36,401 bases of DNA, from assembly GCA_010015675.1 (NCBI GenBank), contig ML976990.1, positions 26,083 to 62,483 of the forward strand. Reading direction: 5' to 3'. Both the position numbers and the translations under genes were made by a program. The notes under the pieces are model-generated. The model worked only from the letters and a program-made list of their open reading frames with translations, was not told where the DNA came from and made no database searches. Origin of the DNA: Byssothecium circinans (lineage: Eukaryota; Ascomycota; Dothideomycetes; Pleosporales; Massarinaceae). Positions 10,931 to 21,449 of the stretch are shown piece after piece; the stretch's first letter is position 1, and each line of letters opens with the position of its first letter.

Positions 10931-11686
10931 GCTTCCTTCTGGCGGCAGGTTGAGGCGCTCAGCATTCGCGTGCCCCAGCAGATGGGGCGGCAGTCCTAAC
11001 GGCGGAGACGGCAATAGGGATGGGGGCGTACGGTAGCATGCAGCGGAGAGCGTGGGCGGCTAATGCGCCAGAGAGAGTCTGCAAAAGGAATAGTAGCGAG
11101 GGTGCTGTGATGTGTCGTGTGCCTGGTAAAGCAGAGAGGCAGGCGGCGCTCGGAGTCGATCTGACTAGTCAGTGGCATGTGCCGCGCCGCGTGCCTAGCC
11201 CTACCAAGAATCGGGGACGACTTCCGCTATCCGCGCTGAATGAAGTGCAAGGAGGACTGCCTGCTACATCTGCGTGTGGCAGACTGGCAGAATCGCTCCA
11301 GTGAATAGTCCCAAGCGGTACCGCTCATTACTCTCTACAATGTCGTTCGCATGACTGACAACCAATCGATTATCGCGTTACTAAAGCCCATATCCCTCCT
11401 TGACACACGTTGCCCCTTTTATTGTACGCGGGTGATCCCTCACAGAGTAGAGTATATGATTTGCCCTACTACGAAGAGAAACCATGGGCTTGTTGGCCTG
11501 GGGGGAAAACGATGCGAGCCTGAAACACCCAAGCGGGGCCAACCGCCAGCCAGACCTAGGTATCCATGCCTCTGCCGAACCCACCGCTATGCTAAAGTTG
11601 ACACAAGTAAGACAACAAAACGCCGTTAAGAACAAAACAGTGGCGAAAAGTCTACAACAAACGAAAACAGGGGTGTCGCCCCGTTC
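10931..11686. other. Intergenic region upstream of the Cys-rich gene
   Basis: About 750 bp holding the promoter and leader of the Cys-rich gene (both flanking genes are on the minus strand) and the 3' end region of the regulator gene. The minus-strand frame is open between 11014 and 10930 but has no ATG. No separate gene, repeat or RNA is supported. Confidence 0.55.
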
Positions 11687-13784
11687 TCAAAACACCCAAT
11701 TACCCTCTACATCCATATCCTGCAGCCCGTCGAAAAGAACAACTTCGAAATCCATATCATACTCCCCACAGCCGTTGTTTTCAGTAGAAGGCGGCCAAAG
11801 CGCGTTGTTGGAGAATGAAAAGACCGGTGGGTGTTGACCGGTACCTGCATAGTGAAGCTTCTTCGCAGTATCAGAATCGAGGTCGAATGCCGGCCTCACG
11901 GGTATCTTCTTAAAATCCATCTCAATAGTTCCAAAATAGGGAATCGTAATCCTGGTCTTGCCCACCGCGCGTTTACTCGGATCAAGCGTAGAAAGAATGT
12001 TCTTCAGCACAACTGCCGTCCTAGCAGCGATCCGCTCGCGTGGACTAGCTTGGCCGAGTTTGTCGAGCTCCGAGATGACGCGACATATCATAACGAAGTC
12101 GTTGCATTTGGACTTTTGCACATCTTGCTTGGGTTTGGTGGCCATCTCAATGAGGATATCGAGCGTGAGGGTGACGGCGGCGATGAAAACGCCCAGTTCG
12201 CCGAAGCGAGCACATGCCTGCGTGATGCCCGCGTTGCGCAATGCGAACCATCGCATCATAATGTTGCGACTAGATTGAAGTGCTGTGACCTTGGAGTACT
12301 CGTATCGATGGTCTTTGGCCGCGCGCAAGAGATATGGTAGGTGGATGAAGATCTTGAGTTTGAAATGCCACATCTGTACCATCAACCTTTCGAGAACAGC
12401 AAACGACTCCGACGTACGTGCTGTCGGCGGCACATTGGGCACTTCCCAAAAGTCCTTCTCTTGTGACCTCATCAACGATTCGAGCTTTTCGTCCAATGCT
12501 AATGCCTGTACGTACGACTGCGGAGTGACTTCGCGATCAATTTCGGAGACTGGACGACAAATCGCCGCTAAATGAGCTTTATGGATCTCTTGTGGTCCGG
12601 CGGTCTCGTCGATAGGATAGTCGTCAGTAGCGAAGGGGAGGCGTAGTAAGAGACCTAGCCACCTTTCCGTATCGACCAAACTCCTCCACGTATTTGTTGC
12701 AGACTCAATAGCTTCAACGAGCGGTGTAACTTGACGTTGTTCGACGATGCGGTGAAGGCCCATAAGGTGTGCAAGACTCATGGCCCGTCGGATAATCAGC
12801 CAGGCTTGTCTGAAATTAGCAATGTAGCATTGGTAATCGGCGAGGAGACAAAGAGTTTCTAGTCCGGGAAGTGTCAGTAGCGGCTCGTCTGAGGAGGTAA
12901 CAAGCGATGTTACAGTGCCGACATAGTTCTCCATGGTAGCATCCAGATTCCAGATATGTTTGAGGCGTGAGGTGTCAAAGTCAGGGGGTAGGGAGCTGAT
13001 ACAGACGGCGAGATGTAAAAGCGTGCGCGCTATAATGATGTTGCGATCCTGTGCGATGGCAGACATGTCCAAGGCATACGTCTCAGGATCTTGATCCACG
13101 AAGAGTTCCTTCCTCGGCCTGTACAGGGAGCCCAGGGCCATCCAGCCATTTGACGATTCGAAGATGACATTAGCATCATGCTGTGAGGGGAGTAGATTGA
13201 TCAATGCATGGCGGACTGTATCGATCCGCGGTTCCATCTCTAGCTTGTTGACGAGTGTCCTGATGGACGGTGCCGATGTCCAGGTGTGGCCCAGGAGCTG
13301 CTCTACTTAGTATTACATCAACGCCAAACGCAAGTGAGTGACTGACTACGCTGTCGCCGATAGACGCTATACTTTGCGTATCACTGTGAACGTGTGGAAG
13401 ACCAACAAACTCAGACTTCTTCTCGTTGATGAGGGTTGATGTTTGGCATTTCGTCTCATTCGAAGATGTATCAACATTGAAGGGTTTGCGGCACACGAAC
13501 TTCTCGAAGAGCTGTTCTAGCTTGCTGAGACGCTCGCCTATGTGCACCGGGCAGGTAGTGTTGACAACTTCTGGACTGAAATTCTCCATGCCAAAGGTAG
13601 TGTCAGAGGCATTTCCGGTCGGAGTTGCCTGGACTTTCCTCTTTTTGCCTATGTGACTATTGTTAGTCTAAAAGTGTTCATAAGTATGGTTCGGGGACTT
13701 GGTCTTACACTCCCAGCAAGCGCGGATGCAACCAGATGGCCGCTTCCTAGCCGTAGCCGAGTTAGCCACGCTAGGCGATTCCAT
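11687..13784 (-). CDS. Zn2Cys6-family transcription regulator with degenerate zinc cluster
   Basis: Best model: exons 13784-13709, 13648-13350 and 13297-11687, 661 aa. Intron 1 (60 nt, GTAAGA..TAG, with a CTAAC branch) is clear. Intron 2 (about 13349-13298) is less certain: a GTAGTC or GTCAGT donor, with alternatives using a 70-nt GTATAG intron. The N terminus GCIRACWECKKRKV matches the first half of a fungal zinc cluster. The following Cys (third of six) is Ala and the next residues (QATPTGNASDTTFG) have no Cys, so the second half is missing. The linker IGERLSKLEQLFEK is typical of the family. The middle region (about 200-450) has the fungal_trans look: YQCYIANFRQAWLIIRRAM, AHLMGLHR, DTERWLGLLLRLPF. 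Products of this class regulate metabolic or secondary-metabolite genes; DNA binding here is questionable. Confidence 0.75.
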
Positions 13785-14766
13785 CACAACCGGACGAGAG
13801 CTCGAGCTTGAAGATCCCTTCGGAGTGCGTATTGATGTATGAGGTCAGAGAGATCCCATGGCGGATATGATGCTACTTTCATAGTGAGGAGTGGTGGTTG
13901 CCATCGCGTTTGTAAACGGGTGAATTGGAGGAGGGTCGAGGTCGGGAGCCGAAAGCCCTCGGACGAATCTAGGTCCGCACGTCAATATTCGAAAGCACCA
14001 AGCCGCCCGGCGCCCAAGGGCAATCTTGCTGTCTTTACGTCGGAGTCCTGGAGTCCTGGCTTATTAGGATTTTAAATTATGGCACCCAGAGTATGATGCG
14101 TGTTCTCACTTGATCTTCTCCTGCGGCGTTGCTCTATGATTTGTCCCTCGCGAGGCAGAGAACGATTTGCGTGTAGGGATAATAAAATGGAGCTATAAAC
14201 GTATTAATTAACAGTCTGTACAACTCCGTTAGAGTCGCAACGGGGAGCTACACATCGATTCGCTAAGGCTCTGCCGGCTTTTGCACAACGCGAGTGTCGG
14301 CGTCTCACCCTAACACGCCCGGCTCCGACTTGTTCACTCATCATCCTGCGCACGTAATTAAGCATATTACCGGATTTGCGGCAACGCTCAAGTCAGCTTT
14401 CTTCGCCTCGTGATTACAATGGTTTTCCAAATTATCTTTGTCTGGCGCGACCGGCAATATCGGAGCACAAATGCTCCAACAAAGTCTCAGTAATCCGTCT
14501 GTCAGCGCCCTGATCGCTGTCACGCCGCCCACCGCCGGACCTCGCGTCGCATACAAAAACTAGAAGTGGGGGTGTGGAAAGATTTCAAACAGTACCCGGA
14601 CGAAGCGTTGGATAATGATCTCTTCCGAGCCTGCAAACAAATAACGAAAGGACTAAGTAGCTGCAGGTGTATGAATACGCCTGCAGGCGACCCGTTTCTG
14701 GAGCTTGAATATCCCAAGGCTTTTGCAGAGGCTTTTGCACAGACACTGACTCAGCATGGCAGGCCC
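13785..14766. other. Intergenic region, no gene recognised
   Basis: About 980 bp upstream of the regulator gene. A plus-strand frame reading through 14566-14868 has no ATG start and no domain. AT-richer text around 14180-14220 may be promoter. No repeat or RNA gene could be supported. Confidence 0.45.
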
Positions 14767-15030
14767 TTAACCGGAGCAATAGTCGAACGTGACCAAACTG
14801 AAAGGCACGATGAGAAAGACAAAGGTAAGGCCGATGGCATAACTGAAGATGAAGTAGTCCAACCCTAGGCAGGCCAAGGAAGGGAACCAGGCTGGAGGGC
14901 TGTGGGAAACATTGATTGTGAGACCCGGCGGTCTTGTCCAACGCGGTACATTCATGTCATCATTTGGAGGGTTTCTTGGTGGTACTTCAGAGTGGTTTAT
15001 CAACTCGGACTCACCTGCTCTCGCTCTCAT
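14767..15030 (-). CDS. Hypothetical small protein with one membrane segment
   Basis: An ATG at 15030 opens an 87-codon frame. The first half is polar and Pro-rich (PPRNPPNDDMNVPRW). The second half is strongly hydrophobic (YFIFSYAIGLTFVFLIVPF), which would make one transmembrane helix near the C terminus. I do not recognise it. It has no introns I can defend. The opposite strand is open over the same stretch, so this may be a chance frame. An upstream exon is possible, since the frame is open to 15135 without an ATG. Confidence 0.25.
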   Translation of the reverse strand: MRARAGESELINHSEVPPRNPPNDDMNVPRWTRPPGLTINVSHSPPAWFPSLACLGLDYFIFSYAIGLTFVFLIVPFSLVTFDYCSG

Positions 15031-15360
15031 TGATGCGATGGTTAAGGGAAGCGAGAGACACTGCTGGAACGTGAGCTGTTGATCAAAAGAGGAGAGGGGT
15101 TGAAGAGGAAGAAGGACAGTCCGAAAACTGTGCAATAGTGTAACATACCAACGCTTTCGGAGGTGCTAGGCTATGGATATCTAATATCAATTGTCGAGTC
15201 ACCACCACCTCTCTGATCATGCGCAGATCATCGATTGGGGCCTTCACCCCACATGACGCACCTTTCGTACGATCATGCCAAGCCATAGATAGGACATTCA
15301 CTGTGCAGCCTCATAGTGTTATCTCATTCCTTCACAGGTCGCGTATTGCCCCACAATTGT
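15031..15360. other. Intergenic region downstream of the RING gene
   Basis: Short gap between the doubtful small frame and the 3' end of the RING gene. No signal of a gene, repeat or RNA was found. Confidence 0.4.
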
Positions 15361-16095
15361 TCAAGCGTACATGTCGTCGTACCCCCCCTCGCCGTCATCG
15401 ACTGGAGGGGGAGTTTGCTTTCTCTTGAGCAGCTCTTTGCGATCGAGAGGGCATGTAGAGTTGAGCTTGAGCCAGGGTCGTATACAGTCCAGGTCAAAGT
15501 AATGGTCCTTGTGGCAGGGGAGCTGCACGACGAGCGGATACTCATCTATCCGCGCTCCAAGTCAGCCAACTGCAATGCTTGCTACCTAAGCGGCACGACC
15601 AAGTTTTTCACCCACCTTCGAGGAATGGATTGACACATATGGGACATGTATCCGTTGGCTTAAGCGACTTGTTGGGCACGCGCTCAAGCTCATCAAGGAA
15701 GCTGTCTGGGACGCCCTTCAGCTCGTTCGGCGGATCATCCGCATTCTGCCTTAGATAATCGACCATGCTTGCTAAGAGATCCTCCCCGCCTTCTCTGGTA
15801 TCGCCTGCCTCGCCCGCCGGTCGTCCGCGCATCATCTCGAATGCATTGGCAAGAAGGCGGAAAGCAGCGGCTGTGTTCTCTGGCTGCGGTTGAGCATGCG
15901 CATTGTGGTGGTCTTCAGGATTGGACGTGTCGACTAGCTCGAGGGTGCTGAAGAAGGTTGAGAGGTCTGGTCTACGCGGTGGATGTTCTGTCTTGGTCTC
16001 CTTGGTGGGGATGTTGTGCTCAACTGCGAGCAAGTCAGTCAATGAGTAGGAGTCGCGGCGGGGCAGTGCTTGAACTTGCCTTCGTAGCCAGACAT
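15361..16095 (-). CDS. RING-type E3 ubiquitin ligase, small fungal form
   Basis: Three exons, 16095-16080 (16 nt), 16023-15616 and 15545-15361, encode 202 aa. The first intron (56 nt) begins GCAAGT and ends GCAG after a TTGACTGAC branch, so it is a GC-AG intron. It joins MSGYE to VEHNIPTK, a start I associate with fungal RING proteins of this type. The second intron is 70 nt (GTGGGT..TAG). Its removal completes the RING: CPIC at about 143-146, then LPCHKDHYFDLDCIRPWL and TCPLDRKEL. The N-terminal half holds a short helical segment (AAFRLLANAFEMMRG) and acidic or polar linkers. The protein presumably works as a soluble E3 with an E2; substrates are unknown. Reading straight through instead gives an alternative ATG at 16204, which I rejected because it translates the branch-site and acceptor text. 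Confidence 0.85.
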
Positions 16096-17021
16096 GTTGG
16101 GTGTGTTTTGGACACGATGGTAGATTCTCCAACGCAGGCCGACGAAAATTTGGGTGGACTTTTGAAGCTGAGAACGCGTCTCTAATTGGTGCCTGGTTCG
16201 ACATCTTTCCATCTCCCCGCAGTCGGGGCTGCACTTGTCTCAAAAGCGTAGGCGGTGAAATCTGGCAGAAAAGCCTGCGCCACGCGGTTGCACCACCAGC
16301 CACAGTGGCGTTGCGTGCGGTGGATTCCAATAACGGAATTCACGACACCATACTTCGCCTGGTTGTCGGGAATCTGCATCATGACCAGGCTCCTCCCGCT
16401 GTCTTGTACCGAGGTAGATGCGTGCGCTCAAGCAAGGGCTCCCACGCGGACCGCACCATTTTCATGGTTGCCGCATCAATCCGCAATGCCAAAACATCGG
16501 CGAAACAGTGCTTCACTTTCTACTGTATTCTGGTGTCACATCATACGCTTCCAACATGCGACTCTGCTCTGCTAAGATCGTCACTGAATGTAAATTCATC
16601 ACAGTGGCCAGTCATTACCACCCCTGAAGTTCAGGCCAGTCACCACATGTGCATCACAGAGCAAGCAGTACCATCAACGAACTGGGACCTATCCTCTGTC
16701 GACAAGGTGATTTGATGCACATGTCAACGGCTGTCTCGTTGCGCGTAGCTCTGAGACCAACAAAGCAGCAGGGTCTCGATCTGGCCCACAGGACCTGCAC
16801 AGCCCGCCCACAACCGCGCTTCCGTGTCGTGCGTGTCTCTTGAATAATTCGGCAGATCGAGGTATAGCTGGTCGCGAGGCGCAGTTAACGGCGGCAAAAC
16901 TCGGTCAAGGGGCGCCAAAGCAGACAAAAGTGACTGTCACCGTGCGAACAGTGGTGTGCATAGTACAGTTACATCCCTCAGGCCTACCACTATAAAAAGG
17001 CAGGGCTGTCTCTCAACACGA
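16096..17021. other. Divergent intergenic region
   Basis: About 925 bp between divergent genes (RING on minus, HET-like on plus). Open frames here on both strands lack ATG starts or domains. The only clear signal is the TATA box at 16991. Confidence 0.5.
16991..16998 (+). promoter_or_regulatory. TATA box
   Basis: TATAAAAA lies 31 bp before ATG 17022 and 46 bp before ATG 17037. With the usual TATA-to-start spacing, transcription would begin close to 17022. The leader would then be almost absent, and ATG 17037 or 17082 could be the effective start. Confidence 0.55.
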
Positions 17022-18314
17022 ATGTTACTTCTCATGTCTTCTAGAGCACCGTCCCCGAGCGGGCGCCTTACGCCTACCTATGGTATGCAGTGGCTCGGAA
17101 ACTTGTCAAGAAGAGGCAGCAAAGCGCCTTTTGCTGATGAGGCGAGCCCAAACCCAGGAGGTCTTGCGGTCCCACCAAACAACACGTCGAAATCCAGCGA
17201 TAGCGAAGAATCACGATCTTTGCGCTCGATACGCTCCAACGCTTCCCAAGCGCGACAACTTCTGAATAAGATTACCTGGAAACTTAAGAGGTCCTCTTCA
17301 AGTGTAGCCTCTGATGGCCTTATACCACCCCTCACTCTCCAAGATTTCAAAAAAGGAGATCTACACAACTGGAAATTTGGATTCTGCAAATATAACCAAC
17401 TCGTCACCAACCAGGTTTCCAAAACAGAATCGTTCCAGCCGAAAGAGTTCTCCGACATCTGCAAAGTGCTCACGAAATCGCAAGAGTGCGGTGGGCGGTT
17501 CGTTCACGGGCTTCCAGAAGCCATGTTCGATCTAGCATTGTTGTGGTGCCCGACTGGAAAGTTGATGAGGAACGAGCACCCTAGTTCCGAACCTTCTTGG
17601 AGTTGGAGAGGTTGGTATGGGGCAGGGGCTAATTTCCCCTTCGACCCTTACAGTTGTCCCGACATTCAAAGCCAACAGGGCACTTTGTTTATGTCAGAAG
17701 TATCCAACTATCAGATTGGCCCTAAAGGGACACCCTGGACGATAAACCGCGAAAAGAAGCAACCACTCAGGATACAATATCTTCCTTATTACCATGTTCC
17801 GAACGGCGCTCAATGGCCTCAGGAAGAGGCAGATACGCTACGATTTACATCTACCACAATCTCCGCTAAAGGTTTCAAAGCCATCCAACTGATAAACGAC
17901 AAAGAAGAAGAGCTACCGTACTCCGAACTGATAGACGACAAGGATCAGCATTGCGGCAATATCATGGACTACCGAGAGTTCGTTTCAGACAAAGATGGCA
18001 AGCTTCACAAGCTTGAATTTGTCTTACTCTCCCGGAATCGTCGTTTTCCTTCCAACGAGAACACAAAACGCACTGCTATCAACACCGCCCATCCTCCTGG
18101 GACACCAATTTGGGACAACGGACGCTTCTTGTGGGACGAAAGTCTAGAGGAGTTCGATTCTACCAAGTTCAAGGACCACGAATGGTGCACGTACAATGCT
18201 ATGCTCATCGAACACCAGGAGGAGGGCTGGGCAGAACGAGTCGCTATTGCACAGATCCACGAGGATGTGTGGAAGGCGCGGAATCCCCAGAAAAAGGACA
18301 TTTGTCTACGATAA
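17022..18314 (+). CDS. HET-family protein lacking the HET domain
   Basis: Single exon, 430 aa from ATG 17022 (ATG 17037 and 17082 are alternatives, see the TATA box). The N terminus is Ser/Arg-rich and low in complexity. The rest matches the C-terminal part often found after a HET domain: GLPEAMFDLALLWCPTG, EPSWSWRGWYGA, YSELIDDKDQHCGNIMD, and the ending TYNAMLIEHQEEGWAERVAI with IHEDVWKARNP. The HET hallmarks (CLSHCWG, LWIDSLCI, the TIAATAA segment) are absent, and no sign of them was found in the 900 bp upstream. It may be a gene that lost its N-terminal half, or a member of a stand-alone family. HET proteins act in fungal non-self recognition; this protein's role is unknown. A complete HET gene lies about 8.6 kb away on the same strand. 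Confidence 0.7.
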   Translation: MLLLMSSRAPSPSGRLTPTYGMQWLGNLSRRGSKAPFADEASPNPGGLAVPPNNTSKSSDSEESRSLRSIRSNASQARQLLNKITWKLKRSSSSVASDGLIPPLTLQDFKKGDLHNWKFGFCKYNQLVTNQVSKTESFQPKEFSDICKVLTKSQECGGRFVHGLPEAMFDLALLWCPTGKLMRNEHPSSEPSWSWRGWYGAGANFPFDPYSCPDIQSQQGTLFMSEVSNYQIGPKGTPWTINREKKQPLRIQYLPYYHVPNGAQWPQEEADTLRFTSTTISAKGFKAIQLINDKEEELPYSELIDDKDQHCGNIMDYREFVSDKDGKLHKLEFVLLSRNRRFPSNENTKRTAINTAHPPGTPIWDNGRFLWDESLEEFDSTKFKDHEWCTYNAMLIEHQEEGWAERVAIAQIHEDVWKARNPQKKDICLR

Positions 18315-19494
18315 TCGGAACTCCGCAATGTCGCTACTTCTTCACCAATTGCTTGTTCAGGATCCTGCACTTCACATCCCCCTCCGTTTATGGCATTTTA
18401 AGTTTTGTTTTTCCATTCTTTGTTTCTCTCATTTGTAATCGAACTACGATACTGTCTGTGACGGCTTTGGGCCTCGCTTTATGAATTGGATGACTACATG
18501 GCGGCGTGCTTCATTCTATTTTCTGGTGTTCAAAGGGGGATAAAATCTTTCGGGACAATACAAAGTCCGCCTCTGGAGTTACCGGGCGTTAGAAGGGCGT
18601 GGTTGGGCATGCATATCAGCGAGCGATGTATTCTGTAGTTTGGATACCACTCATTATTTGCGTCCAGCCCCTGTGCGGCTCCACAAGGTTGCTATATTCA
18701 GACTGTATCTATCAAATAAATTTAGTATTGTGTTCTATCATCGTTCATTCTTACTCTCCGTTCTTAGACCCCAGCTGCGGCACCGCAATCAGCCTGGCTT
18801 GCGATAGGTAAGCGGCAAGGAATGATTCACAGTCAGTGTTGGTGCGGTGTGCGAGATAAAGATGTATGAGGTGCACGTGTAATTCTTTCATTCTGGCAAT
18901 CCGCTCTCGTACATGTGGAAGCTTTCCGAGACACCTGGGGTGAAAGGCCTGGTCAATCCATGGATCGATTGATGCAAGCAGATGTTGGCGTGGTGGCAGG
19001 GGCGAGTGGGCTGCTGCGGGCTGAATGAGGCATGATGTAAGAGGCCTTTGTGCCTCACTGGATGGAAAACACGGTGCAATTAAGATGCCATCATAGCTCA
19101 CTGAAGGCATAGAGACGACAATCTCTCGGGCCCCGCGTTGTTTGCGTGCGGCAAGGATTTCGTTGCTGGGGCAGAATCGCGCAACTGCAGTTAGCGTGGG
19201 GTCCGAGTGCCCGTTCGCGTCGTTTTGGTAATGCCAGCCCTCTCATAACATCAACACCCTCAACTGGCCCACACCCAAAGAGCTCCCTGCCACTTCTGTC
19301 CCCTCGTTCAATTGCTCTCTGTCGGGCAAAAATAAAACCCTCTGCATCCTCTACTTCTCGGCATGGCTGCTGAGCGCTGCTAGAGAGTGTCGACGTGCCC
19401 CCGTTACGTCGCGTCCCAGCCGAGCTAGAAACTTCAAGGTGCCCCTCCGTCACCCTCGACACACAACCTCCGCCGCGCTGAGGTGTTACTACGC
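18315..19494. other. Intergenic region, no convincing gene
   Basis: About 1.2 kb. The minus strand has a 119-codon ATG-started frame (18751-19110) without a domain or membrane segment, which I do not accept as a gene. The last 300 bp carry the promoter and leader of the Dbf4-like gene, with pyrimidine-rich tracts. No repeat or RNA was found. Confidence 0.5.
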
Positions 19495-21449
19495 ATGGCC
19501 GCTGTAGCTGTACCGCCCTCACCCCAACTCGTGAACACAATGGCAACTCGTCGTGTGCCCCTCGCCAACCTACAAAATGCCACCAACTCTCCACTACGCG
19601 CCTCCCAAGTAGGCGGGAAGCGACAGCGCTCTGCCGCCAGCGAGCAGCGCGACCTTCCCTACGGTCCGCCTCCGCCAAAAAAGCACATCATCGAGGTCGA
19701 CGATGCGGAGTCCCGCCGGTCAGGCCTTGTCCGCCGGAGTGGTGCCCCAACCACAGCCCTCACGAGGAAGCTGCAAGAAGCTCGTGGTGAGCCAAAAGCC
19801 GTGCCCAAGCAAGCTGTACCCAAGCAAGCCGAAAAAGCTCCCAAGGCTGCGGGTGAGCTTGAATCGATCCGACAATGGCAGCGACACTATAGGAGACTGT
19901 TTCCTACCTTTGTCTTCTATTTCGAGAGCATTCCAGAAGACGTCAAATACAGGATCTGCCGACAGGCACACTCGCTGGGTGCAGTGAGTTCACGTCTCTA
20001 CTTCCACTTCTCGGACAACACTGACATGTCTTCTAGCGCGAAGTTAAATTCTTCTCTCGAGAGGTCACGCATGTCATCACCGCGCGCGCTATTCCCCGCG
20101 ACCTAGATTCCAGCTCCTCGAACGCCGCTAAGGGCGCCGTTAACCCATTGGTTTCCAAGACGTCCATATTTGACACGGCTCTGCAAAACCACAAGACGAT
20201 CAACAACGGAGATATACTGTACAAGGCGAAAGAGCTCGGGATGAAGCTGTGGGGCGTGGACAAGCTGCAAAAGATCATCGACGCTCTGTTGGTCTCCGCT
20301 CCCGAGGAAGATGTTCCGACCCACGCCGTCCGTTATGGTGCTGCTGCACCGCAGCAGAAGGCGCGACAGGCGGACCTGCAAAAGTTGCTAGAGAACGAGA
20401 AGCTTAATAAGGTATCGGACATTGGGTCGCAGGATCAGATCCAGTTACGCGGCTACTACGTTTATGTGCACGACATGGATGAGCTCACACGACCCGCAAT
20501 GATCCGCGAGTACACCAAGGTGGCGAAGAAGGAGGATGGCAAGTGGCCTCAGTTCCGCATTTCAGGGACCGGAAAATGCCCCTTTGTCGAGGACCGTGAC
20601 CATGTTCGTCGACAGCAGCAGGAAGACCTGGAGCGAGCGCGACGAGCATTAGCACCACTCACACGCGCCACTCGAGCCGCAACTGCCAACCATGGAGGTC
20701 GTGTGTTGAACGAGAACAGCAATCTTGCTCGCCGTCCAAGCGCTCCTGCCTATTCTGTCAAGGAAGAAGGAATGAAGCATCTGAATGCTCCTCAGGTCGT
20801 GCCGCTGAAACGGGCCAACACGGACGGCATGCCTCCCATGTTCGGAAGTGCTCAAGCCAGCCTTCGTGCTATGCCTCGTTTTATTGGTGGTGAGCCCGTT
20901 GCTTCTGGCGTTCAACAGTCGAACATCACCTCAGCTATCCAGTCCCAGGCCATCTCGTCGACTGCAGCTGCTCCTGGTGCACGCGCGGGCAACAGCAAGG
21001 AAGTCAACCAGCTGAAGAGGAAGGTTCTGGAGAAGAATAGTGTTCCGTCCGCCAACACGAACAGCGGTCTTTCATCCACAATGAACGATGCGCACCTGCG
21101 AGCGGCTCTCAACCAGGACCATGTCCAACCACCACGCGCTGCGAAGCGTAGAGCCCAGGAGACCCTGGGCCATATTCACGGCGACGCAGATGAAGAGAAA
21201 CAAGCTCGCAAGGTTGCCATAATCCACCGCAGGAAGCCCGTCGAGAAGGAGCTCAAGCCTGGCTACTGCGAGAACTGCAGGGAAAAGTTCAACGACTTTG
21301 ACGATGTAAGCGATGTTCTCCTTACAGTTTTTTCGCTTAGGGCTAATGTTTGCCAGCACATAATGTCACGAAAGCACCGCAAGTTCGCACAAACCTCGGC
21401 AAACTGGGCTGAACTCGATAAATTGCTTGCCCAGCTCACCCGTAAATGA
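19495..21449 (+). CDS. dfp1: Dbf4/Dfp1-type regulatory subunit of Cdc7 kinase (DDK)
   Basis: Exons 19495-19983, 20037-21305 and 21357-21449 encode 616 aa. The introns are 53 nt (GTGAGT..TAG) and 51 nt (GTAAGC..CAG). All three conserved regions of the family are present. A BRCT-like motif N spans about residues 140-235 (YFESIPEDVKYRICRQAHSL, then VKFFSREVTHVIT after the splice). Motif M lies near 333-350 (WPQFRISGTGKCPFVED). Motif C is a C-terminal zinc finger with C574, C577, H587 and H593 (YCENCREKF.. HIMSRKHRKF), completed only when the last intron is removed. Dbf4 activates Cdc7 to phosphorylate MCM and fire replication origins, and it also acts in checkpoint responses. ATG 19540 (MATRRVPLANLQNATNSPLR) has a better context (A at -3) and may be the true start. 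Confidence 0.93.
21306..21356 (+). other. Stop-free 51-nt intron inside the Dbf4 zinc finger
   Basis: The intron starts GTAAGC and ends TTGCCAG, with a GCTAATG branch-like site. It is 17 codons long, in phase 0 and has no stop. Retention would insert 17 residues between the two Cys and the two His of the motif C finger. Removal gives the family spacing. Confidence 0.85.

Noticed and set aside
8480..11014. Start of the Cys-rich protein at 11014
   Set aside because: That codon is TTG, and an in-frame TAG lies just upstream with no ATG until 10930.
14566..14868. Plus-strand gene of about 100 codons
   Set aside because: No ATG start, no domain and no splice partners; it overlaps the equally doubtful minus-strand frame.
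15616..16204. RING protein starting at ATG 16204 without the first intron
   Set aside because: It would translate a branch site and acceptor (TTGACTGAC..GCAG) and lose the family-like start MSGYEVEHN; the spliced model keeps the phase.
18751..19110. Minus-strand gene of 119 codons
   Set aside because: It has an ATG but no domain, membrane segment or repeat, and its composition gives no support; it is likely a chance frame in GC-rich DNA.
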